In this document: in pieces, positions 18,386 through 25,606 of the stretch
Layout: the number at the start of each line of letters is the position of its first letter
How positions within the stretch are numbered: position 1 is the stretch's first letter
NCBI GenBank assembly: GCA_900552465.1
Contig: URZO01000036.1
Span: 1-36,582 of the forward strand
Direction: 5' to 3'
Source: an uncultured Parabacteroides sp.
GTDB taxonomy: Bacteria > Bacteroidota > Bacteroidia > Bacteroidales > Tannerellaceae
Length of the DNA: 36,582 bases
Notes under the pieces: generated by a model
The model's input: only the letters and a program-made list of their open reading frames with translations
Databases searched by the model: none
What the model was told of the DNA's origin: nothing
Program-made: the position numbers and the translations under genes

Positions 18386-19534
18386 TTAAAACAAACTCGC
18401 CGCTATGCGCCGTGCCTCCGCATCTGTCGCCACATAATCGTCATAAGTGGGGACAGGGATAAAGGTGGCTTTAGCCATTGTTTCTTCGATCACTTCGCTC
18501 ATCTGCAGGAAGCCGATGCCGTCGCGCAGGAAAGCAGCCACTACCACTTCGTTAGCCGCATTCAGGATGCAAGGCATATTCCCGCCTTTCCGGACAGCCT
18601 CGAATGCAAACGCGAGGTTACGGAAACGCTCCATGTCGGGCTCTTCAAAAGTAAGTGTCGCATATTGGCTAAAATCCAGACGGGGCGCTTTGCTTTGCAA
18701 CCGTTTGGGGTAAGAGAAGGCATAGCTGATCGGCAACTTCATATCGGGAATACCCAACTGAGCCATCACCGCGCCGTCCTCGAACTGAACCATCGAATGG
18801 ATCACGGACTGCGGATGCACGACGACCTGTATCTGTTCCGGAGTCACCCCGAACAGCCATTTCGCCTCGATCATCTCGAAGCCTTTATTCATCATGGAAG
18901 CCGAATCGATCGTGATCTTGGCGCCCATGCTCCAGTTCGGATGTTTCAAGGCCTGCGCCTTGGTGACAACGGCCAGTTCTTCCATCGTCTTCGTGCGGAA
19001 AGGACCGCCGGAAGCCGTCAGCAGGATTTTCTCGACCTGATTCTCCCATTCCCCCGCTAAACACTGGAAAATGGCAGAATGTTCAGAGTCGACAGGCAAG
19101 ATCGGCACTTTGTATTCGACAGCCAGAGCCGTGATCAGTTCGCCCGCCACGACCAGCGTTTCCTTGTTTGCCAACGCGATCGCCTTGCCGGCTTTGATAG
19201 CGGCAATCGTCGGTTTCAAACCGGCATAGCCCACCATAGCCGTCAGGACCATGTCGATCGGTTCCGACTGGACCACCTGGGCTATCGCTTCCGAACCCGC
19301 CCACACTTTAATGGGAAGGTCTTCCAGCGCCTCTTTCAATTCGGGATATTTCTGCTCGTTGGCGATCACCACCACTTCGGGCATATATTTGCGTGCCTGG
19401 TTGATCAGAAGATCGACCTGATTGTTGGCAGTGAGAGCATATACTTCAAAAAGGTCGGGATGTTCGCTGACAACTTCCAGCGCCTGTGTCCCGATAGAAC
19501 CTGTAGAGCCTAATATGGCCAAGTTTCTTTTCAT
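18386..19534 (-). CDS. dxr: 1-deoxy-D-xylulose 5-phosphate reductoisomerase
   Basis: Second step of the methylerythritol phosphate route to isoprenoids: converts deoxyxylulose phosphate to methylerythritol phosphate with NADPH and a divalent metal. 382 residues, full length. The N-terminus LAILGSTGSIGTQALEVV is the NADPH loop, PVDSEHSAIFQCL holds metal and substrate ligands, ASGGPFR and HPNWSMGAKITIDSASMMNK are the conserved catalytic loops. It starts five bases after the M23 peptidase stop, so the two are co-translated. This enzyme is the target of fosmidomycin. Confidence 0.97.
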   Translation of the reverse strand: MKRNLAILGSTGSIGTQALEVVSEHPDLFEVYALTANNQVDLLINQARKYMPEVVVIANEQKYPELKEALEDLPIKVWAGSEAIAQVVQSEPIDMVLTAMVGYAGLKPTIAAIKAGKAIALANKETLVVAGELITALAVEYKVPILPVDSEHSAIFQCLAGEWENQVEKILLTASGGPFRTKTMEELAVVTKAQALKHPNWSMGAKITIDSASMMNKGFEMIEAKWLFGVTPEQIQVVVHPQSVIHSMVQFEDGAVMAQLGIPDMKLPISYAFSYPKRLQSKAPRLDFSQYATLTFEEPDMERFRNLAFAFEAVRKGGNMPCILNAANEVVVAAFLRDGIGFLQMSEVIEETMAKATFIPVPTYDDYVATDAEARRIAASLF

Positions 19535-19539
19535 GCGTA

Positions 19540-20412
19540 TTAAAATGCTATATATTCTTCCGGGTTGACCGGACTGCCTTTATACCACAACTCGAAATGG
19601 AGATGCGGGCCAGTCGACAGTTTCCCCGTATTGCCTACCAGAGCGACGGCTTCACCGGCCACGACACGGTCGCCCACCTCTTTCAGCAATAATTCATTAT
19701 GTTTATAGATCGATAGAAAGCCGTTCTTATGCTGCACCTGTATCACATTCCCGGAGTTCGGATCGAAACCGGCAAAGACCACCGTGCCGTCCAACGTAGC
19801 CAGCACACTTTCTTTCGGAGCGGCCACCAGATCGACTCCGTAATGGCGGATATTGGCATCATAATGAGCGGAAACAACTCCGTTCACCGGCTTATAGAAG
19901 AAAACCCCGTCGGTCGGAACCGGGTTCGGGTCCAGCACAGCCAGGTTATATTTCTCAGCTTCCTCGAACTCCTTCACAAATTTCGTTTCTTCCTTGCTGC
20001 GCGGAATCTCATAGTCCGGATTGACACGCGCCAATGAATCGATCTCGCGAATCGAATCGATCGGCATCGTTCCCGACAGGATACCGGCTACATTATTCAG
20101 ATAAAGGGATTGGATCTGTATCATCCTTTCCAGCGAATCGGCACGCAGGGCGTTTTGCATGATCTCCTTCCGGACTTCCACATCCAGGTAACCCGGCAGG
20201 TAATTTCGTATCGGCGTCTTAATAATGATCAGCGATGTGAAAACAATCAGCAGGAAAGCAAACAAACCCAACATGGCAAATGCAGAAAGCTGCGACAAGC
20301 GGAACGACCATACTTCTTCCAACGTACTTTCGTTGAAGAAAGACAGTTTATATTTAAACCGGATCCGGTGCCAGAATGATTTTGTGTTTGTTCGTCTTTG
20401 CTTACGTGCCAT
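19540..20412 (-). CDS. Membrane-anchored M23 (LytM-type) peptidase
   Basis: Probable cell-wall peptidase or regulator of wall hydrolysis facing the periplasm. 290 residues: a basic cytosolic N-terminus, one membrane helix (about 43-64), a helical linker, then a LytM domain (about 175-285). The zinc ligands look intact: RHYGVDL gives H190 and D194, GPHLHFELW gives H270 and H272, and H238 lies between. The gene is 17 bases after rimM and 5 before dxr. This neighbourhood is common in Bacteroidales. Confidence 0.9.
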   Translation of the reverse strand: MARKQRRTNTKSFWHRIRFKYKLSFFNESTLEEVWSFRLSQLSAFAMLGLFAFLLIVFTSLIIIKTPIRNYLPGYLDVEVRKEIMQNALRADSLERMIQIQSLYLNNVAGILSGTMPIDSIREIDSLARVNPDYEIPRSKEETKFVKEFEEAEKYNLAVLDPNPVPTDGVFFYKPVNGVVSAHYDANIRHYGVDLVAAPKESVLATLDGTVVFAGFDPNSGNVIQVQHKNGFLSIYKHNELLLKEVGDRVVAGEAVALVGNTGKLSTGPHLHFELWYKGSPVNPEEYIAF

Positions 20413-20429
20413 GTGTATTCATCAATTTC

Positions 20430-20954
20430 TCATAAATCCAGCAAGCCGTCCGGAATGGATACGACCAGCTTTTTATTCTCATGATCGGCCGACAGGATCA
20501 GTTCTTCGACAGCCGGAAACAACAGCTCCTCGCCGTTATGGTCGATCTGCAGGAGTACGTTGATCGTCGATTCGTCGACATCGGTCACCTCTCCTATCTC
20601 ACCGTATGTCTCGTCTACGACGGTATAGCCGATAAAACTATCCCACGTCATATCTCCGACCAAGTCTTCTTCGTCCACCTCGTCGAGCGGATAGAACACT
20701 TCTCGGTTGGAAAACTCGCGGGCTGCTTTCTCATCATCCACATTCTTCAGCTTCAGCAGGATGACGGTGTCCGTCTTATAGCGATATTCCTCGATAAAAA
20801 AAGGAACCAGGATTCCGTCCATCTCGCAGACGATATACGGATCATCCGAATCGTCGAATACGTCGCTGTTCGTCACCAGTGCGATCTCCCCTTTTATGCC
20901 ATGAGGTTTGGCAAACTGTCCTATCTTGAAAACATCTTCTTTCTTTATCATCAC
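20430..20954 (-). CDS. rimM: Ribosome maturation factor RimM
   Basis: Assists late assembly of the 30S subunit head. 174 residues. The N-terminal domain opens with DVFKIGQFAKPHGIKGEIAL, the family's hallmark. The C-terminal PRC-barrel domain includes DSFIGYTVVDETYGEIGEV and ends with HENKKLVVSIPDGLLDL, close to the usual pattern. It lies between murA (8-base gap) and the M23 peptidase gene. Start ATG 20954; an earlier in-frame start was not needed. Confidence 0.95.
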   Translation of the reverse strand: MMIKKEDVFKIGQFAKPHGIKGEIALVTNSDVFDDSDDPYIVCEMDGILVPFFIEEYRYKTDTVILLKLKNVDDEKAAREFSNREVFYPLDEVDEEDLVGDMTWDSFIGYTVVDETYGEIGEVTDVDESTINVLLQIDHNGEELLFPAVEELILSADHENKKLVVSIPDGLLDL

Positions 20955-20962
20955 AGGAATGT

Positions 20963-22267
20963 TTAAAGCCGGGTAATACGTGCCCCGATGCTATTCAACC
21001 GTTTGTCAATATTCTGATACCCGCGGTCTATCTGGTCGATGTTATGGATATGGCTGGTCCCCTCAGCACTCATGGCGGCAATCAGCAGGGCGATACCGGC
21101 ACGGATATCCGGAGATACCATATTGGAACCGCGCAGCTTAAAGCGGTTTCCCAGACCGATCACCGTTGCCCGGTGCGGATCGCAAAGGATAATCTGCGCT
21201 CCCATATCAATCAGTTTGTCGACAAAGAAGAGGCGGCTCTCGAACATCTTCTGATGGATCAGCACGCTGCCGACAGCCTGTGTCGCCACGACCAGGAAGA
21301 CACTCAGCAAGTCCGGCGTCAGTCCCGGCCAGGTAGCATCGGCGATCGTCATGATAGAACCGTCAATAAATGTCTCGATCTCGTAAGATTCGTGTGTCGG
21401 GATATGGATATCGTCTCCCACCTGTTCGACTGTAATCCCGAGGCGGCGGAATGAATCGGGGATAATCCCCAGCATATCATAACCCGTATTCTTGATGGTG
21501 ATGTCGGAACCGGTCATCGCCGCCATTCCGATGAAACTGCCGACCTCGATCATATCCGGCAGGATCGTATGTGTCGTACCGCCCAGCGCCTCAACCCCTT
21601 CAACCGTCAGCAGATTGGAGCCGACACCCGAAATACGGGCACCCATGCGGTTCAGCATGGAGGAAAGTTGTTGCAGGTATGGTTCGCAGGCAGCATTATA
21701 TATCGTTGTTTTTCCTTCCGCCAGCACAGAAGCCATCAGGATATTGGCCGTACCGGTCACAGAGGCTTCGTCGAGCAACATATAAGTTCCTTTGAGCTTC
21801 TTCGCCTCGATCTCGTATAGCTGACGATCGGGGTTGTAACCGAAGCAAGCGCCCAATTTCTGGATGCCGACAAAATGGGTATCCAGACGACGGCGTCCGA
21901 TCTTATCTCCTCCCGGCTTCGGCAGCAACGCCTTTCCGAAACGGGCGACCAGCGGCCCGACAATCATCACCGATCCGCGAAGGGAACCGCTTTTACGCAA
22001 AAATTCGTCCGTCTCGAGATAATTCAAGTCGACGGCATCCGCCTGAAAGGTATACGTATCGGCTGCCGGACGCTCGACCTTCACCTGCATCTCGCGCAGA
22101 AGCTGGATCAGGTTGTTCACGTCCAGAATATCGGGAACATTATGAATCGTCACTTTTTCCGGCGTAAGCAGTGTTGCACAGATCACCTGCAGGGCTTCAT
22201 TCTTCGCACCCTGGGGGATAATCTCACCGGACAGCCGGTAACCGCCTTCTATGACAAATGAACTCAT
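20963..22267 (-). CDS. murA: UDP-N-acetylglucosamine 1-carboxyvinyltransferase MurA
   Basis: First committed step of peptidoglycan synthesis: transfers enolpyruvate from PEP to UDP-GlcNAc. 434 residues. GAKNEALQVICATLL and GPLVARFGKALLPKPGGDKI are conserved segments. The catalytic-loop residue that is Cys115 in E. coli (PGGCTIG) is Asp here (D121 in PGGDKIG). Asp at this site is known from naturally fosfomycin-resistant MurA enzymes such as the mycobacterial one, so intrinsic resistance is expected. The start overlaps the DUF4290 stop by four bases. Confidence 0.96.
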   Translation of the reverse strand: MSSFVIEGGYRLSGEIIPQGAKNEALQVICATLLTPEKVTIHNVPDILDVNNLIQLLREMQVKVERPAADTYTFQADAVDLNYLETDEFLRKSGSLRGSVMIVGPLVARFGKALLPKPGGDKIGRRRLDTHFVGIQKLGACFGYNPDRQLYEIEAKKLKGTYMLLDEASVTGTANILMASVLAEGKTTIYNAACEPYLQQLSSMLNRMGARISGVGSNLLTVEGVEALGGTTHTILPDMIEVGSFIGMAAMTGSDITIKNTGYDMLGIIPDSFRRLGITVEQVGDDIHIPTHESYEIETFIDGSIMTIADATWPGLTPDLLSVFLVVATQAVGSVLIHQKMFESRLFFVDKLIDMGAQIILCDPHRATVIGLGNRFKLRGSNMVSPDIRAGIALLIAAMSAEGTSHIHNIDQIDRGYQNIDKRLNSIGARITRL

Positions 22268-22872
22268 CGGCCTTTACGTGAATAGTTCTTCTTGCTACTG
22301 CTATTCGTATTATTACGTGCGAGGATATCACGGCTTTCCGCCAGCTTGTGCACTTCTTCATCCAGCACGATCTGCCCTTCCGACAGTTCGTCCAGATCTT
22401 TAAATATCTTCCGGTCGTCTACAGACTCCTTGTTCCAGGTCAGGAACGATTTCTTCATCTGCGTAGCCAGCAGTTTGATCAGTTGGTCTTTTTCGACACC
22501 CGGTTCGAACTCCGTCGCTTTCTGGATCATCTTTTCGAGCGTCTTACCGTAATGACGGTAACGGATGCGCTGGTTGTTATACGGCAAACGCGGCGGACGT
22601 GAATAAAGGTCTTCCTTGCGTATGATCTCATACGGATAGTCAATATCCAGTTTGAAATCGGCCATAATAGCCAGGTGATCCCACAGGATATGCTTGAAGT
22701 CGTTTACATCACGCAAATGGGGAAACATATTTCCCATGATGTTGATTATGGAGTCTGCACAGCGTTTACGTTCTTCCCGGTCCTGAATAGCAACGCAATA
22801 ATCAACCATGTTCTGTATATTACGCCCGTACTCAGGCATCACTAATTTCTTTTCTTCTGTATTATATTTCAT
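22264..22872 (-). CDS. DUF4290 family protein
   Basis: First gene of the six-gene leftward operon, 202 residues. The segments MPEYGRNIQNMVDYCVAI and GNMFPHLRDVNDFKHILWDH are characteristic of DUF4290, a Bacteroidetes family usually found next to murA. It is soluble and helical, with a disordered basic tail (SSSKKNYSRKGR). Function unknown; its fixed place beside murA suggests a role linked to the cell envelope. Translationally coupled to murA by a 4-base overlap. Confidence 0.88.
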   Translation of the reverse strand: MKYNTEEKKLVMPEYGRNIQNMVDYCVAIQDREERKRCADSIINIMGNMFPHLRDVNDFKHILWDHLAIMADFKLDIDYPYEIIRKEDLYSRPPRLPYNNQRIRYRHYGKTLEKMIQKATEFEPGVEKDQLIKLLATQMKKSFLTWNKESVDDRKIFKDLDELSEGQIVLDEEVHKLAESRDILARNNTNSSSKKNYSRKGR

Positions 22873-22892
22873 TACAATTTCAGTTTATCCGG

Positions 22893-22924
22893 CAAAGTTA
22901 CAGATTATAATTGACTTAAACAAG
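22893..22924 (-). promoter_or_regulatory. Promoter of the DUF4290-murA-rimM-M23-dxr-rseP operon
   Basis: On the - strand TAACTTTG (22893-22900) is an exact TAnnTTTG match. CTTG (22921-22924) lies 20 bp upstream as a one-mismatch -33. The start codon at 22872 is 20 bases downstream of the -7 element. Confidence 0.65.
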
Positions 22925-23195
22925 ACGGCGCTTACACCGGAGAGTGTTAAGAAAAGCCTATAGAAAGAGATCAGTATGGTTTTGACAACTCATAGTTATG
23001 ATCCGACAAAACCATAACTTAAAAAAAACATCCTGATTGTATCGTTCTTGCGATAAAAACACTTATATTTGGGACATTGTTAGCTTTGATTTGCAATGCC
23101 CCAACAAATACGAAGAATATGTATTTGTATCCTGACAATTCGCCTTCGGGCATAAAGAAACGCATTCCATAATTGTTGACTTAAACTTAAATCAC
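22925..23195 (+). other. Divergent intergenic region upstream of the lipoprotein gene
   Basis: About 270 bases without a gene. Two exact TAnnTTTG words on the + strand (TATATTTG 23064-23071 and TAGCTTTG 23081-23088) could be -7 elements of the lipoprotein gene, but neither has a good -33. A small hairpin, ACAAATAC (23104-23111) with GTATTTGT (23121-23128), lies in the would-be leader. Nothing else was recognised. Confidence 0.5.
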
Positions 23196-23690
23196 ATGGT
23201 AAAATTCATAAAAAAAGCATGTCTATTCATCTGTTTAGCCGTATGCTTCAGTTGCAGCAACGACACAGATAATCCCGAAGAGCAATCACCCTCCGAAGAG
23301 CAAACACCGATAGAAGAACAAACGCCGATAGAAACAAAATTACAATGGCAACTGACCGCGATCGTGAAAGATGGAGCAGAACAGACTACTCCCGGAAACT
23401 ACAAATATGCATATTTAATATTGGAGGAAGATGGAACGTTTGAGGGTAGAACTGGCGTTAATCAATTGTATGGAACGTTTGAGATGGAGCCTCTATGCGG
23501 AAAAATATCATTCAAATATACCTATACCCAATTAGCTAGCACAAATAGCGATATTGTGGATTTTGAAAGAATGTATATGACCTTATTTAATAAGATCGTA
23601 TCCTACACCTATTCGGACGATGACCTGAAGTTGTATTATGGAAATAATAGTTATTTACAGTATCAATCAAAAGAAGTAGAGAATATATAA
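23196..23690 (+). CDS. META-domain-like lipoprotein
   Basis: 164 residues. The N-terminus has a lipobox (AVCFSC, C20) typical of Bacteroidales lipoproteins. A short acidic linker repeats EEQTP(I/S) three times. The rest resembles a META/HslJ-type domain: WQLTAIV at the start, DGTFEGRTGVNQLYGTFEM in the middle with the conserved G-N-x-x-x-G pattern, LFNKIVSYTYSDDDLKLYYG at the end. Such domains occur in small envelope stress-related proteins; the role here is not known. It is probably a single-gene unit ending at a terminator. Confidence 0.72.
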   Translation: MVKFIKKACLFICLAVCFSCSNDTDNPEEQSPSEEQTPIEEQTPIETKLQWQLTAIVKDGAEQTTPGNYKYAYLILEEDGTFEGRTGVNQLYGTFEMEPLCGKISFKYTYTQLASTNSDIVDFERMYMTLFNKIVSYTYSDDDLKLYYGNNSYLQYQSKEVENI

Positions 23691-23697
23691 GAATAAA

Positions 23698-23733
23698 AAG
23701 GGTGCCAATAAGACTTTTGACACCCTTCTTTAT
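23698..23733. terminator. Terminator between lipoprotein and GH2 genes
   Basis: GGGTGCCA (from 23700) pairs with TGACACCC (ending 23725) with one mismatch or bulge. A-rich bases precede the stem and TTCTTTATT follows, so it can serve both convergent genes. Confidence 0.65.
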
Positions 23734-23747
23734 TCAGTCTGTCGCCC

Positions 23748-25556
23748 TTACTTCAACTCGTTTATCACAGCCTGGTTTGCTTTCCGGACGGCTGCTTCGT
23801 CGATTTTGATTACTTTGCGGTCGTATGTCATCAGGCCGTTGATTTCGCCTTCCACATCGGTTGTCTGCGTGTAGACAGCGGCCGAGAAACCTCGTTTGAC
23901 ATAATCTTTCAGGATATTGGCATACTTCACATATTCGGCCGTCACTTCAGCGCTGTTCTTGAACTGCACATATCCCCAGTTGCGTTTGTTCCACCACAAA
24001 TGGTTTTCCACCGGAAGACCGATACCGCCATATTCGCCGAGTACGTTTACGCGCTGCGGGTCGAACAGGTACATGTCAGGAGCCGGATAGTTATGCAAAT
24101 CCAGGATATCGCCGCAAGCACGGTGATTACCGCCACTTGCCGGATTCACTAAGCGGGAAGGATCGTAAGAGGCAGTCCATTCAACAACCTTTTCCGTATC
24201 GAACTGTCCCCATGCCTCATTGAAAGGAACCCAGACTACGACAGAAGGATTGGAGACACACAAATCCATGATTTCTTTCCATTCCTGATAGTAGTTGGCT
24301 ACAGATTCAGCCGTACGGTCTTTGTCCGTTCCGCCGTTGTAAGTGTGAGGCGCCCAGTTGTTGCCCATGTCACCGCTCGGCATATCCTGCCAAACCAACA
24401 TACCTTCTTTATCGCAATGATAATACCAGCGGGCGGGTTCCACTTTCACGTGTTTACGGATCATATTGAATCCCCAGTCTTTCGTTTTCTTGATATCATA
24501 CAGCAGGGCTTCGTCTGTCGGAGCCGTATAAAGTCCGTCAGGCCACCAGCCCTGATCCAGCGGGCCGTATTGGAAGAGGTCCTGATTGTTCAGTTGCATA
24601 CGCATCATGCCGTTGGCATCGCGTTTGGAAGATATCTTACGGAAAGCCGTGTAGGATTTTACTTCATCCAGCACCTTGCCGTCTTTTGCCAATGAGACCG
24701 TCATGTCGTACAGATACGGGTTGGACGGGCTCCAAAGCGTCGGGTTCTGGACATTCAGGCGAAGTTCCTTGCCCTGGACACCTTTAGCCGAAGCGACTAC
24801 CTGGCCTTTATCCAGCAGCTTCACGGTCACGATACCGGAAGGGCAGTTGCAGGATGTTCCGACTGTTACATTCAGCGTATTATTATCGATATTAGGAATT
24901 GCTTTCACGGAAGTCACATGTGCAGCGGCAACCGGTTCCAGCCACACTGTCTGCCAGATACCTGTCACAGGCGTATACCAGATTCCTTCCGGACGGGAGG
25001 TTTGCTTGCCGCGCGGCTGAAATCCTTTGTCACTCGGGTCCCATACACGGACAACCAATTTCTGATTGCTCTTGCCGGTCAGATACGGCGTGATATTAAA
25101 GGAGAACGGTGTAAAGCCTCCTTGGTGGGAACCGATCAGGATGTCGTTCACAAAGACATCGGCTTTCCAGTCTACAGCCCCGAAGTTCAGAACTATATCT
25201 TTGTTTTTCCAGGCGGAAGGCACTGTAAAGGTACGTTTATACCACAACTCATTGTTCTCTCCCACTTCCTTCTGAACACCGGAAAGTGAAGATTCAACGG
25301 CAAAAGGAACCAATATCTTGCCGTCAAATGCAGCCGGTTCAACATTGCCGACCGGTTTGATCGCATATTCCCACTCGCCGTTCAGGTTCTGCCAATCGCC
25401 ACGTTCCAACTGAGGACGGGGATATTCGGGAAGAACGTTCGACGGATTCACTTGTTCCGCCCACTGCGTCTTGATCTTATCTCCAACCGGTTTCCATTGA
25501 GCTTGTGCGCCCAATGTCAGTGCCAAAGCACAACATACTAATAAGGTCTTTTTCAT
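23748..25556 (-). CDS. Glycoside hydrolase family 2 enzyme
   Basis: Retaining exo-glycosidase, 602 residues, with a signal peptide (MKKTLLVCCALALTLGAQAQ) so it acts in the periplasm or outside. Order: sugar-binding jelly-roll (about 45-210, LNGEWEYAIKPVG... RPEGIWYTPVTGIWQTVWLE), immunoglobulin-like domain, TIM barrel. The acid/base is E447 (VVVWVPFNEAWGQ) and the nucleophile E508 (VNVLGEYGGIG), both at the expected places. The sugar is not certain: beta-galactosidase or beta-glucuronidase-type members both fit. It lies 38 bases downstream of the glutaminase/GH43 gene on the same strand and is probably co-transcribed with it. Confidence 0.92.
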   Translation of the reverse strand: MKKTLLVCCALALTLGAQAQWKPVGDKIKTQWAEQVNPSNVLPEYPRPQLERGDWQNLNGEWEYAIKPVGNVEPAAFDGKILVPFAVESSLSGVQKEVGENNELWYKRTFTVPSAWKNKDIVLNFGAVDWKADVFVNDILIGSHQGGFTPFSFNITPYLTGKSNQKLVVRVWDPSDKGFQPRGKQTSRPEGIWYTPVTGIWQTVWLEPVAAAHVTSVKAIPNIDNNTLNVTVGTSCNCPSGIVTVKLLDKGQVVASAKGVQGKELRLNVQNPTLWSPSNPYLYDMTVSLAKDGKVLDEVKSYTAFRKISSKRDANGMMRMQLNNQDLFQYGPLDQGWWPDGLYTAPTDEALLYDIKKTKDWGFNMIRKHVKVEPARWYYHCDKEGMLVWQDMPSGDMGNNWAPHTYNGGTDKDRTAESVANYYQEWKEIMDLCVSNPSVVVWVPFNEAWGQFDTEKVVEWTASYDPSRLVNPASGGNHRACGDILDLHNYPAPDMYLFDPQRVNVLGEYGGIGLPVENHLWWNKRNWGYVQFKNSAEVTAEYVKYANILKDYVKRGFSAAVYTQTTDVEGEINGLMTYDRKVIKIDEAAVRKANQAVINELK

Positions 25557-25576
25557 GATTTACGATTTATGAATTA

Positions 25577-25606
25577 ATTTTCAATTCTCAATTTTCAATT
25601 TTCAAT
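25577..25606. repeat. Short AT-rich tandem repeat TCAATTTT
   Basis: About four copies of a 7-8 bp word (TCAATTTT/TCAATTCT) span the stop codon of the glutaminase/GH43 gene and its gap to the GH2 gene. Slippage here could shift the last codons of the upstream protein. Confidence 0.6.
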
